Below, one piece after another: positions 1 to 8,125 of a stretch of DNA of 14,228 nucleotides (within the stretch, counting starts at the first letter, position 1; each line of letters opens with the position of its first letter). The notes under the pieces were generated by a model that was not told the origin of the DNA, made no database searches, and saw only the letters and a program-made list of their open reading frames with translations. The position numbers and the translations under genes are program-made. Location: contig QFQS01000017.1 in the NCBI GenBank assembly GCA_003243455.1, forward strand, positions 1 through 14,228, written 5' to 3'. Source of the DNA: Cereibacter sphaeroides. Its GTDB lineage: Bacteria > Pseudomonadota > Alphaproteobacteria > Rhodobacterales > Rhodobacteraceae.

Positions 1-53
1 GGCGGAATAGGTTCGATCCTATGTTCGCCGCCGCGATCCGCCGCGGACGGGTA
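1..53. repeat. 53 bp terminal direct repeat, left copy
   Basis: These bases are identical to 14176-14228 in the same orientation. The repeat lies inside an IS6-like transposase fragment whose reading frame runs on without a break from the right end of the window into the left end. That pattern fits a circular molecule cut with a short overlap, or a contig that loops on itself through a shared k-mer. It is not an IS end or an att-like structure. Confidence 0.95.
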
Positions 54-201
54 GACCGTATGAGGTCCCTGCCCCACTGGCGCGGGCATCTCGACGAGAT
101 ATTCGTGAAGATCAATGGCGAAACACACCATCTCTGGCGCGCCGTCGATCATGAAGGCGAGATACTTGAAAGTTCCGTCACCAAGCGGCGGGATCGCAAG
201 C
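1..201 (+). pseudogene. IS6-family transposase fragment (3' part; continues from the right end of the window)
   Basis: The frame encodes FAAAIRRGRVDRMRSLPHW, then HLDEIFVKINGETHHLW and DHEGEILESSVTKRR. These line up residue by residue with the IS6-type transposase remnant at 10281-10655. The first catalytic Asp of the DDE triad is the D of HLDE. Similarity stops at about base 200 (codons KRRDRK); the second Asp and the Glu of the triad are absent, and the frame runs on into unrelated sequence to a stop at 333-335. The fragment is therefore truncated and inactive. Through the 53 bp overlap it joins 14051-14228. It differs from the 10 kb copy at many positions, so it is a separate, related element rather than a recent duplicate. 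Confidence 0.85.
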
Positions 202-389
202 AATGGCAGTTTCAAAGCCAGCCGCACCGCCACTCTTGCCGAGTGGCGAGTTCTCAGTTCGGCTTGACGCCAGCGGGTTTGGGCAAACAGAGGCTGGTTC
301 GCATTCGTCTGACGGCGCCCTGGTCGCTGCTCTGATCTTGCACCACGAAAACAAAGGTCGGCCGCCCCGCATTTATGTGGCGACATTCG
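201..389. other. Unassigned spacer between IS6 fragment and M81 gene
   Basis: Transposase similarity ends at about 200 and the leftward M81 gene stops at 390. Short open frames exist on both strands here (for example 203-433 plus and 178-372 minus), but none has a convincing ribosome site or a recognisable family. The abrupt end of transposase similarity marks an old recombination or deletion join. No clear rho-independent terminator for the leftward operon is visible; the only inverted repeat noted is a weak CGACA/TGTCG pair near the M81 stop. Confidence 0.5.
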
Positions 390-1895
390 TTAAAACACTG
401 TCGCTTCATCCAGCGGCCAGATCGGGCGTTTGACGTTGCGATAGGGGCGCCGCGACATCTTCGGCGTGGACAGGGCGCCGCTGTCGCAGACGATGACCTT
501 TCCCGCGATCGGCTCGAAGGCGGCCCTGAAGTGCTGCATGCTTTTCAGGGCCAGAACCTTACGCTTGGTCGGGTCGATGCCAAAAGCGTAAAGCTGCTGG
601 CGGTCCAGCATCTGTTCGCGCTCGGTGACGATCAGGATTTCGACGCCCTCGACTTTCAGCACCGCCGTCTTGCCATAGCTGCGGTCCAGCCCGCCCAACA
701 TCGGCCCGTCGCCGCGGAAGAATCCGTCAGACAGTCTCTCGATTCGCCCTGTCAGCGTCAACGGGCCACCACCAAAAGCCGGATCGCTCTTGCCGCCGAC
801 CTTGATCGTGACCGTGTCGCCTTCCCGGTGTTCGTGCAACTCGTCCGCTGCCTCGGCGTCGATCATCGGGGAAAAAACCGCATCGGTCAGCCCGGCGTCC
901 AGCATTGCCTTCAGCAGGTTGGTCGCATCGCCATAGGCGCCTGAACCGGGATTGTCGGCGTAGTCCGCGATGACCAACGGGCCTTTCGCCGTATCGAAGC
1001 CGTCGGCCATGCTGACCGCCTGATCCACCTCAAGGAAGGTATTCGCGCAGGAATAGCGTGCATCCCAGATCGCGCGGGCGTGGGCATCAGCGATCTCTGC
1101 CGCGCGTCTTTCGGAACCGGGAACGGCACGGTCATAAGTCACATAAACCGCCGGTCCCATCTCGGCGATGTCGGCATCCGAAAAACCTGCGTTGAGAGAG
1201 ACCGAAAGGATACCCTGCTCAAGTTCTTCTGCCCGCGCTTTCTCATATTCATCAACCAGTGGCCCAACATCCGACCGTCCGGCATTGGCCTCATCCATCA
1301 TCGGGATGTGCCGACGCAGCGTGGCGGGCTTTGTCCTGCCCGACATGGCGTGATCCAGCAGCAACCCCGCGCGCTTGCCAGAGGCGCGCATGTCGATGTG
1401 AGGATAGGTCTTGTAGCTGACCCAGATCTGTGCGTCCCGCGACATGGCTTCGGTTGCATTGGCATGCAGGTCGAGGGTCGCCGCAATGGGCATGTCCGGG
1501 CCGACGATGGCACGGATGCGCGCCAGAAGCTCACCCTCTCCGTCCTCGCAGAATTCGGTCACTTGCGCGCCATGAAGGCCCAAAAGTATTCCGTTGATCT
1601 GGCCTTTCCGCGCGGTGATCGCGGCACAGATCTTGCCCGCGACATACTCGTAGGCCTCTCTCGATACCGGCGCGTCGGGCGAGGCAAGCGCAGAGATGAC
1701 ATGCGTCATTTCCCATCCGCGGTCCGCCGCGGCATCAAGAAAGCCCGCCAGTTCGGTATTCGCCTGTCCCCGCATCTCAATGGCCTGATCGCCTTCGGCC
1801 AAAGTATCGACTTGAAAATGATGAAGCTCGGTCCAGCCTTTCTTGAAGGTGTTGTTTTCAGTGATGAATTCGGCAGACAGAACGCGGAAGGTCAT
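390..1895 (-). CDS. M81 family metallopeptidase (MlrC-type)
   Basis: A 501-residue protein of the MlrC/DUF1485 family, whose prototype is the zinc peptidase that cleaves linearised microcystin. Candidate metal and catalytic residues are H108 (GLHGAQ), D142 and H144 (LDLHAN) and H166 (TYPHID). Their spacing (34, 2 and 22 residues) equals that of the key residues I recall for MlrC (H150, D184, H186, H208), and acidic/Asn residues ENN (13-15) lie at the N terminus as expected. The length is full and the C terminus looks complete. The ATG at 1895 has an AGAGG site just upstream; a longer frame reaching 2003 would overlap the ATPase gene deeply and was not used. It is the last gene of the leftward transport operon, 10 bp after the ATPase stop, so its substrate is probably the imported peptide. 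It has no signal peptide and is presumably cytoplasmic. Substrate identity is inference. Confidence 0.9.
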   Translation of the reverse strand: MTFRVLSAEFITENNTFKKGWTELHHFQVDTLAEGDQAIEMRGQANTELAGFLDAAADRGWEMTHVISALASPDAPVSREAYEYVAGKICAAITARKGQINGILLGLHGAQVTEFCEDGEGELLARIRAIVGPDMPIAATLDLHANATEAMSRDAQIWVSYKTYPHIDMRASGKRAGLLLDHAMSGRTKPATLRRHIPMMDEANAGRSDVGPLVDEYEKARAEELEQGILSVSLNAGFSDADIAEMGPAVYVTYDRAVPGSERRAAEIADAHARAIWDARYSCANTFLEVDQAVSMADGFDTAKGPLVIADYADNPGSGAYGDATNLLKAMLDAGLTDAVFSPMIDAEAADELHEHREGDTVTIKVGGKSDPAFGGGPLTLTGRIERLSDGFFRGDGPMLGGLDRSYGKTAVLKVEGVEILIVTEREQMLDRQQLYAFGIDPTKRKVLALKSMQHFRAAFEPIAGKVIVCDSGALSTPKMSRRPYRNVKRPIWPLDEATVF

Positions 1896-1905
1896 GCTAG
1901 GCCTC

Positions 1906-2850
1906 TCAAATCGGGTGAAAACAGGCGACGGGATGGGCGTCGTAGGGAAGTCTGGGGCTCTCGCTGCGGCAACGGTCAGCAACACGGGGGCAACGGGCGG
2001 CAAAAGCGCAGCCCTTGGGCAGATCGAAAGCCGAGGGGATCTCGCCTTCGATCGCGCGCAGGCGCTTTCGCTGCCCCGGATCGGGGGCGAAGGTGCTGTC
2101 CATCAGCGCCTGGGTATAGGGATGACGCGGCTTGGCGTCGGTTCGGGGCAGCACCTCGACGATTGCGCCCAGATACATCACCACCACGCGGTCGCAGAAA
2201 TAGCGGACCAGCCCCAGATCATGCGAAATGAAGAGGTAGGTCAGGCCCAGATCGCGGCGCAGCTCTGACAGCAGTGCGATGATCTGCGCCTGGATCGACA
2301 CGTCGAGCGAGGCGGTAGGCTCATCCAGCACCAGGAATTCCGGGGCCTGCGCCAGCGCACGGGCGATGCCGATCCGCTGCCGCTGACCGCCAGATAGCTG
2401 GTGCGGGAAACTTTCGGACAGACTTTCCGACAGGCCGACATGAGCTAGCAGTTCGGCCACACGGCCCTTCGGCGGCTCTTCGCCTTGCACGTGGAAAGGT
2501 TCGGCCAGCACCTCGGATATGGTGAAGCGCGGGTCCAGCGAGGAATAAGGATCCTGGAACACCATCGCCATCCGGCGCCGCATCCGGCGAAGCGCGCCGC
2601 GCGGCAGGATGGTCAAATCCTGCCCGTCAAAGCGGACAGCGCCCGAGGTAGGCTCGATCAGACGCATGATTAGCCGTGCGAGCGTAGACTTGCCGCAGCC
2701 ACTTTCGCCGACGACGCCGACCACCTCGCCTTTGCTGACGGTCAGCGACACTCCGCGCACGGCAAGCATGGAGCGTGGCTTTCTGAGCAAACCGCCTCCG
2801 GTCTTGAACTCTTTCACCAGCGCGTCGGCGCTGATTAGTGGGTCAGCCAT
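1906..2850 (-). CDS. Peptide-type ABC transporter ATP-binding protein (DppF/OppF-like)
   Basis: A 314-residue ATPase that would energise import through the permeases encoded upstream. Visible motifs are Walker A GESGCGKST (48-56), Q-loop Q99 in VFQDPYSSLDP, signature LSGGQ (152-156), Walker B FLVLDE (172-177) and switch H210. The C-terminal oligopeptide-ATPase region has RHPYTQALM (242-250) and four cysteines (281, 287, 294, 310), the arrangement linked to an iron-sulfur cluster in Dpp-type ATPases. I chose the ATG at 2850 because it has GGAGG six bases upstream and overlaps the preceding ATPase gene by only 8 bp; the frame upstream of it lies inside that gene. The DppF-like assignment rests on its position and on the SSLDP and SLDVSIQAQI segments. 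Confidence 0.93.
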   Translation of the reverse strand: MADPLISADALVKEFKTGGGLLRKPRSMLAVRGVSLTVSKGEVVGVVGESGCGKSTLARLIMRLIEPTSGAVRFDGQDLTILPRGALRRMRRRMAMVFQDPYSSLDPRFTISEVLAEPFHVQGEEPPKGRVAELLAHVGLSESLSESFPHQLSGGQRQRIGIARALAQAPEFLVLDEPTASLDVSIQAQIIALLSELRRDLGLTYLFISHDLGLVRYFCDRVVVMYLGAIVEVLPRTDAKPRHPYTQALMDSTFAPDPGQRKRLRAIEGEIPSAFDLPKGCAFAARCPRVADRCRSESPRLPYDAHPVACFHPI

Positions 2851-3811
2851 GACCAGCCTCCATCGGGTGATGGCAAGCGACGATGCCGCCATCGCTGAGA
2901 AGGCGCGCCTCGGGGATAACGTGTTCGCATCGGCTGTCAGAGCGCAGGCAGCGCGGGTGGAACCGGCAGCCCTTGGGATATTGCACGACAGATGGGACGC
3001 GACCGGGTATGCCGGTCAGGCTGCCCGCCGCCATCCCCTCGCGCGGGATGCAGTCGATCAGGGCAGAGGTATATGGGTGATGCGGCGCCTCAAAGAGCGG
3101 TGTGACAGAGCGCGTCTCGGCCAGCCGACCGGCATAAAGCACGGCGACCCGATCACAAACCTGCGCCACCACGCCCATGTCATGCGTGATCAGCATCAGG
3201 GCGAGTTGGCGTTCGCGCACCAATTCTCCAAGGATATGAATGATTTGCGCCTGAACCGTTACGTCGAGCGCCGTTGTCGGTTCGTCGGCTACGATCAGGT
3301 CAGGCTCGGCGGCCAGTGCCATGGCGATGACGATCCGCTGCTTCATCCCGCCGGAAAGCTGATGCGGATAGGCGTCGCAAACCGTGGTGGCCTCCGGTAT
3401 CCGAAGGCGGGTCAGAAGTTCGACTGTGCGCAGCCGCGCGACGCGAGGGTCGATGCCCAGATGGAGTTGCGCCATGATGTCGACTTGGCCGCCGATCCGC
3501 TGCAGCGGATCAAGCGCGGTCATCGGGTTCTGGGTGATCAGGGCGATCCGCTTGCCACGATAGCTGCGCAACTGGTTCTCGCCGAGCGTGGCAAGGTTCG
3601 TTCCGTCAAACATTACCCGACCGCTTGCGATGCGGCCACCCAAGAGCGGCAACAGGCCCGTGACGGCCATCGCCGTCAGCGACTTTCCCGAGCCGCTTTC
3701 GCCGACCAGTCCCAGTATTTCTCCCTGATCGAGCGTAAAAGACAAATCCGACAGCGGCTCTACCTTGCCGATGCGGATGGACAGGTTCTCCACCGACAGA
3801 AGCACGCTCAT
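2843..3811 (-). CDS. Peptide-type ABC transporter ATP-binding protein (DppD/OppD-like)
   Basis: A 322-residue ATPase, partner of the DppF-like subunit. It has Walker A GESGSGKS (37-44), Q-loop Q94 in LITQNPMTALDP, signature LSGGM (152-156; the usual LSGGQ ends in Met, which is common in DppD/OppD), Walker B LIVADE (172-177) and switch H210. The C terminus carries HHPYTSALI (244-252) and cysteines 282, 288, 295 and 313, matching the cysteine set of the second ATPase. Its ATG overlaps the stop of the upstream permease by 4 bp (ATGA), and its own end overlaps the next gene by 8 bp, a sign of translational coupling. Together with the next gene it forms the heterodimeric motor typical of dipeptide and oligopeptide importers. 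Confidence 0.93.
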   Translation of the reverse strand: MSVLLSVENLSIRIGKVEPLSDLSFTLDQGEILGLVGESGSGKSLTAMAVTGLLPLLGGRIASGRVMFDGTNLATLGENQLRSYRGKRIALITQNPMTALDPLQRIGGQVDIMAQLHLGIDPRVARLRTVELLTRLRIPEATTVCDAYPHQLSGGMKQRIVIAMALAAEPDLIVADEPTTALDVTVQAQIIHILGELVRERQLALMLITHDMGVVAQVCDRVAVLYAGRLAETRSVTPLFEAPHHPYTSALIDCIPREGMAAGSLTGIPGRVPSVVQYPKGCRFHPRCLRSDSRCEHVIPEARLLSDGGIVACHHPMEAGHG

Positions 3812-4662
3812 GCCTTCCTCAACCGTGTCTTGATGTCGAGCGCGCGGATCAGCGCGTCACCGAACAGGTTGATCGCCACGACGGTGATCGCGACGGCAAG
3901 GCCGGGAAAAACGATGATCCACGGCGCCTTGAAAAGCAGGGCCGAACCCGATGCCATCATCGACCCCCAGCTTGGCGTTGGCGGCTGCGCACCAAGCCCG
4001 AAAAAGCCAAGCGTCGCTTCAAGGATGATCGCATCGCCGGTGGCGAGCATCCCGGCGACGAGAACAGGCGCGAGTGAGTTTGGCAGCAGGTGGCGAAACA
4101 GGATGAACCGCCCCGAAGCGCCAAGGCTGCGAGATGCCTCGATATATGTCTCAGACCTGATCGCCATGATCTGCGCGCGGGTCAGCCGGGTGAACTGCGC
4201 AAGATAGGCAACCCCGATTGCGGCCATGGTGCCCACCACTCCCGGACCGATAATCGCCACGAGGATCAGCGCGACTAGAATTTCGGGAAACGACCAGGTC
4301 AGGTCCACAAAGATCGTCACTGCCCGGTCGAATGCGCCGCCGAAGTAGCCTGCCGCGGCACCGAGGATCATGCCCGCGAACACCGAAATCCCGATCGATA
4401 CTACGGAAACGGTCAGAGAAGTTCGCGCGCCATATAGGATGCGGGTCAGAAGATCGCGGCCGAACTCATCCGTGCCAAGCCAATGTTCGGCGCTGGGGGC
4501 GGCAAAGGAATTGGGCAGATCCTGAATGTCATAGGAATAGGGCGTCAGTATCCCGGCAAAGATCGCACCCAGAACGACAAGCGCGATCCACGCGCCTGAA
4601 ATGGCGCCTTTCGGCGAGCGCAAGGCGCGTCCGATCGAGGCAAATGTCCGCGACAGGCTCAT
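3808..4662 (-). CDS. Peptide-type ABC transporter permease (DppC/OppC-like)
   Basis: A 284-residue inner-membrane permease. The N terminus has a first membrane segment (about 23-40), then the characteristic HWLGTDEFGRDLLTRILYGA (60-79) of OppC/DppC proteins, followed by five further hydrophobic segments. The EAA-type coupling loop lies at about 173-195 (YIEASRSLGASGRF then RHLLPN). The C-terminal PPTPSWGSMM (227-236) is also typical. Start and stop both overlap their neighbours by 4 bp (ATGA), so it sits tightly in the leftward operon. It pairs with the DppB-like permease. The sequence does not reveal the substrate; peptide specificity is inferred from the family and the linked M81 peptidase. 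Confidence 0.93.
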   Translation of the reverse strand: MSLSRTFASIGRALRSPKGAISGAWIALVVLGAIFAGILTPYSYDIQDLPNSFAAPSAEHWLGTDEFGRDLLTRILYGARTSLTVSVVSIGISVFAGMILGAAAGYFGGAFDRAVTIFVDLTWSFPEILVALILVAIIGPGVVGTMAAIGVAYLAQFTRLTRAQIMAIRSETYIEASRSLGASGRFILFRHLLPNSLAPVLVAGMLATGDAIILEATLGFFGLGAQPPTPSWGSMMASGSALLFKAPWIIVFPGLAVAITVVAINLFGDALIRALDIKTRLRKA

Positions 4663-5585
4663 GCCAACGCGCTCCGCACGCGGGGGTCCATCGCAGCCTG
4701 AATGATGTCACCCAATAGCGTGCCGAGCATGACCGCGATTGCCAGCATCAGCAGGCAAGCCTGCACCACCGGATAGTCATGCTGCCCAAGCGCCTTGATC
4801 AATGTCAGCCCAAGGCCTGGTCGGGCGAAGACATACTCAACCGTGACCGCGCCCCCCAGAATCCAGCCTATCCGCAGCGCCAGGATCGTCACCACAGGCA
4901 CAAGCGCGTGGCGCAGCACATGGCGCAGGCGAATGCGGGCAGGGGACAGTCCCTTTGCATGAAGCAGCAGCACGAAATCGCGGTTCGCAGCCTCGATCAT
5001 GGAAATGCGTGTGACGCGGGCGACCAGAGCGGTGCCACCAAGACCGATGGTCAGCACTGGCAGGACCAGGCTTTCCCAACCTCGGGCGCCTGACACGGGA
5101 AACCAACCCAGCTGCACGGCGAAGGCAAGGATCAGCAAAAGTCCCAGCCAAAAGGACGGCAGGGTAGAGCCAAGAAGCACGCCACCCATGATGATCTGGT
5201 CAGGCCAGCGGTCGCGATAGGCGGAGGCGATGATGCCAAGCGTGATGCCCATAACTGTCGAGAACAGGAGCGCAAAGCCACCGAGCATCAGCGAATTCGG
5301 AAGCACCTGCGCGATCATCGAGGAAACGGGTCTGCGCGTGATGATCGAGGTGCCGAGGTCGCCTTGCAGCACATTGCCAAGCCAGATGCCGTACTGCACG
5401 ACCAGCGGCTTATCGAGGCCATACTTGGCCTCGATCTTCGCACGCGCATCCGGGCCGGACCCGATACGCAGCAGGTTGTCCACGGGATCTCCGGGGATCA
5501 GGTGAAGGATCAGAAAAATGATGACCGACACCGCCAGAAAGATCGGCAGGAGGAGCAGGATGCGCCGTATCAGATAGTCGAGCAT
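4659..5585 (-). CDS. Peptide-type ABC transporter permease (DppB/OppB-like)
   Basis: A 308-residue inner-membrane permease. It opens with the family signature MLDYLIRRILLLLPIFLAVS, followed by FLILHLIPGDPVD (24-36) and GLDKPLVVQYGIWL (56-69), all usual in OppB/DppB proteins. The EAA loop is at about 208-228 (LHAKGLSPARIRLRHVLRHA), and VEYVFARPGLG (249-259) follows. About six membrane segments are expected. The ATG at 5585 lies 24 bp after the stop of the binding-protein gene; that gap is very GC-rich and contains a purine-rich stretch that can act as a ribosome site. The end overlaps the DppC-like gene by 4 bp. Confidence 0.93.
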   Translation of the reverse strand: MLDYLIRRILLLLPIFLAVSVIIFLILHLIPGDPVDNLLRIGSGPDARAKIEAKYGLDKPLVVQYGIWLGNVLQGDLGTSIITRRPVSSMIAQVLPNSLMLGGFALLFSTVMGITLGIIASAYRDRWPDQIIMGGVLLGSTLPSFWLGLLLILAFAVQLGWFPVSGARGWESLVLPVLTIGLGGTALVARVTRISMIEAANRDFVLLLHAKGLSPARIRLRHVLRHALVPVVTILALRIGWILGGAVTVEYVFARPGLGLTLIKALGQHDYPVVQACLLMLAIAVMLGTLLGDIIQAAMDPRVRSALA

Positions 5586-5609
5586 CGCCCCGCCCCGCCG
5601 GTCAGCCTG

Positions 5610-7184
5610 CTATTCCTTTACCTCGACATCGAGCATGACGACGCCGGTGATCGAGGTTGCATGGAGCGCGTCAGGCATCACGATCCGGTCCTTGTTATAG
5701 GCCATGTTCTGCGGCGGCTGATAGATCGGCGCATAGGCAAACAAGCTGGTGACATACTGGTGGTAGTCGGTGAAGTTCGCCACGCGCTCGGCGCTGGTCT
5801 TGGACCCTGTCATCGCCTTGGCGCGCAGTTCCTCGGCCTTGGGATCGTTCAGCATCGACACGTTGGGATAGCCCAGCCGGTCGCCGCCGAAGAACCAGTC
5901 GACGATGTCGGCGTTGTTCCAGAAGTAGGAGCGCACGGCGAGTTGCTGTTCACCCGACTTATACTGGTCGCGGATGGTTGAACTGTCGAAGGTCTGGATC
6001 TGCGGATCGAACCCAACTGCCTTCAGCTGAGCCTGCACCACCTCTGTCAGGCGACGGAAGACCGAGTCATTCTGCGTCCACAGCGAAACGGTCAGCTTTT
6101 TGCCGTCCTTTTCACGCACGCCATCGGCACCCTTCACCCAACCGGCTTCGTCAAGAAGTGCGTTGGCCTTGTCCGGGTTGAAACTGATGTTGACCGCGGG
6201 ATCGATCTTTGACTCCGGCAGGGCAGAGATCAGGAAGTTGTTGGCCACAGCGCCATAACCGCCGAAGACGTTCTTCAGGATTTCGTCCTGGTTGACCGCG
6301 TAGGCGGCCGCTTCGCGCACCTTGAGGTCGGTGAACGGCTCCTTCGTCACGTTGATCGGCATGTAGTAGACTTCCTGCCCCGGAATGGGCTCGACCGCCA
6401 GCGTCGGATCATTCGAGATTTCGCCCAGGTAGTCGGTCGGGATCGACAGAAGTCCGTCCACGCCACCCGATTTCAACTCGAGGAAAGCCGTCGAATCCTC
6501 TGGAATCTCTCGGAAAGTGATCCGTTCCAGATGGGCGGGGCCGCGGTTGGCCGACAGCGGCGAACCCCAGGCATAGTCGTCGTTGCGGACGATCACGGTT
6601 TCCTGGCCAAGGGTGAAGCTTTCCAGCTTGAACGGGCCGGTGCCGACGGCTTCCGTGATGCCATAGTCCTCCCCCGCCGCTTCGACCGCATCCGGGTCGG
6701 GAATGCCCATGAAGGAAGAGGAGAAGTTGTAAAGGGTATTCGGGTCGGGATGCTTCATGACGAACTTAACCGTCAGGTCATCCGGCGTCTCGACCGAGCC
6801 GATCGCATCGACCATGTAGGCGTTTTCGGTCTTGCGGAACATCTCGATGAACTTCGCCACGTCGCGCGAGGTGAAGGCTTTGCCGTTGTGGAACTTTACC
6901 CCCGGTTTTAGATGAAAGACCCAGGACATGCCGTCGGGTGCCTCTTCCCAGCTTTCTGCAAGGAAGGGGTGAAAGCTGAGGTCAGCATCCTGCGCGACGA
7001 GGTTGTCATAGATCATCTGAAAGACGGTGTTAGTGTTCACCGCCGTAAGCACGTTGTAATTCGGGATACCGACTTCGTTCGTGCTGAGAACGAAGGTTGC
7101 CTCCTGTGCGATAGCGGACAAGGGTAGCAGGGCAGCGGCGCTTACACTCGCCGCCAGCAGGGTTCTTTTCAGTCGCGTGAACAT
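5610..7184 (-). CDS. ABC transporter substrate-binding protein, family 5 (peptide type)
   Basis: A 524-residue periplasmic binding protein of the SBP_bac_5 (DppA/OppA) family. The first 26 residues form a signal peptide: KRTLL basic start, hydrophobic core AASVSAAALLPL and a likely AIA|Q cleavage site. There is no lipobox cysteine, so it should be soluble. Family hallmarks are FLAESWEEAPDGMSWVFHLK (about 78-97), GVKFHNGKAFTSRDV directly after it, and VGTGPFKLESF further on. The ATG has a GGGAG ribosome site. It lies 35 bp downstream of the RpiR-type gene on the same strand and heads the transport genes. Family 5 proteins bind di- and oligopeptides but also glutathione, nickel, opines and sugars; only the nearby peptidase and racemase genes point to peptides here. 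Confidence 0.93.
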   Translation of the reverse strand: MFTRLKRTLLAASVSAAALLPLSAIAQEATFVLSTNEVGIPNYNVLTAVNTNTVFQMIYDNLVAQDADLSFHPFLAESWEEAPDGMSWVFHLKPGVKFHNGKAFTSRDVAKFIEMFRKTENAYMVDAIGSVETPDDLTVKFVMKHPDPNTLYNFSSSFMGIPDPDAVEAAGEDYGITEAVGTGPFKLESFTLGQETVIVRNDDYAWGSPLSANRGPAHLERITFREIPEDSTAFLELKSGGVDGLLSIPTDYLGEISNDPTLAVEPIPGQEVYYMPINVTKEPFTDLKVREAAAYAVNQDEILKNVFGGYGAVANNFLISALPESKIDPAVNISFNPDKANALLDEAGWVKGADGVREKDGKKLTVSLWTQNDSVFRRLTEVVQAQLKAVGFDPQIQTFDSSTIRDQYKSGEQQLAVRSYFWNNADIVDWFFGGDRLGYPNVSMLNDPKAEELRAKAMTGSKTSAERVANFTDYHQYVTSLFAYAPIYQPPQNMAYNKDRIVMPDALHATSITGVVMLDVEVKE

Positions 7185-7219
7185 TTCAATCTCCCGGTTT
7201 GGACGTTTGGCTTTTCTTG

Positions 7220-8125
7220 TTATTTCAAGGGGCGGCGCGGATCCCCGTCATGGCCGATGAAGTCGTTGTATAGCGCCGATACTTTGGTCATCCGCTGTTC
7301 CACCTCTGGTCCGAGCTCGGCGAAAACCCCATTGACCAGCAGTCCGATCAGCGAGGACATGGCCGACGTCGCGTCCCAGAACTGATTGAAGTCCGTCTGC
7401 ACGACGAAGGCCTCGTCAGAAACATCTCGCGCCCAGGGGCAGTAGGGATCGGTGATGAGGGTGACCGGAATTCCCGCCTCTCGCGCAGCTATCGCCAGAC
7501 GGCGGGTCAGGCGGGAATAGCGCCGTCCGTCAATCAGGACCAGACAGACATCCTCTGGCGGGGCCAGCAGAACCTCGGCGAAGTTCGCCGCCGACAGATC
7601 CAGAAGCTGCACACCAGCGCGCAGGTATTGCAGTTGATTGACCAGGAACTGTCCATGCCCGCGTTCCGTCTGGAAGCCCGAGACGAAAACCTGCTTGCGA
7701 TGGGCCAGCCGCTCTACCGCGCGGGCGAACCCGGGCGATGCGGCGGTTTCATAGTTGGCAAGTATGGCAGCCATCTCGCGTTCCATGCCGCGGGATATCT
7801 CTGACGCACCCTGCTTCTGGCGAGTTGCGAAATCCTGCAGCCGGTCGCCGACCAGCCATGCCTGATCGCCAAGTTCCGCCTGGATCGCGCTTTTGAGATC
7901 CTTGAAATGGAGGTAACCGATCCCCCGACAGAAACGACCGACAGTAGCCTCGCTAATGCCTACCCTGGTGGCGACAGAGGCGGCAGTTTCAAAGGGCAAA
8001 TCTTTGAGATTAGACAGGAAATAGCTGGCGAGCGTCCGGTTTGCAGGGGTTGCATCCCGCAGGCAATCTTCCAGTCGACCGCGCAAATCGGCCGGTTGCG
8101 GCTGAACTGCCTTCTGATCCGCCAT
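7220..8125 (-). CDS. MurR/RpiR family transcriptional regulator with degenerate SIS domain
   Basis: A 301-residue regulator. The N-terminal RpiR helix-turn-helix domain spans about 12-90, with recognition region ASVATRVGISEATVGRFCR (49-67). A SIS fold occupies about 130-270. In ordinary sugar-sensing members the phosphate-binding loop reads like SxSGxT; here the matching strand and loop is LVLIDGRRYSRLT (195-207), and the first loop is SGFQTERGHGQ (149-159), so the usual sugar-phosphate serines are missing. The ATG at 8125 follows an AGGGGGG stretch. It is the first gene of the leftward operon and shares a 127 bp region with the divergent racemase gene, so it probably controls both directions. 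Ligand unknown; a peptide or amino-acid derivative would fit the neighbours better than a phosphosugar (inference). Confidence 0.9.
   Translation of the reverse strand: MADQKAVQPQPADLRGRLEDCLRDATPANRTLASYFLSNLKDLPFETAASVATRVGISEATVGRFCRGIGYLHFKDLKSAIQAELGDQAWLVGDRLQDFATRQKQGASEISRGMEREMAAILANYETAASPGFARAVERLAHRKQVFVSGFQTERGHGQFLVNQLQYLRAGVQLLDLSAANFAEVLLAPPEDVCLVLIDGRRYSRLTRRLAIAAREAGIPVTLITDPYCPWARDVSDEAFVVQTDFNQFWDATSAMSSLIGLLVNGVFAELGPEVEQRMTKVSALYNDFIGHDGDPRRPLK

Noticed and set aside
375..944. Plus-strand open frame of 189 codons over the M81 3' end
   Set aside because: It is antisense to the C-terminal half of the M81 protein, with no plausible ribosome site or motif.
1896..2003. Extended N terminus of the M81 protein (537 codons)
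   Set aside because: The extension lies within the ATPase gene and reads unlike family N termini. The ATG at 1895 has an AGAGG site and gives the standard MTFRVLSAEF start.
1080..2231. Long plus-strand open frame of 383 codons
   Set aside because: It lies antisense across the M81 and ATPase genes, its protein is Arg-rich without any recognisable motif, and the minus-strand genes have clear catalytic motifs. It is a GC-driven shadow frame.
2609..4207. Plus-strand open frame of 532 codons
   Set aside because: It is antisense to two ABC ATPase genes and the DppC-like permease gene, all with intact motifs and coupled junctions. No family resemblance is seen.
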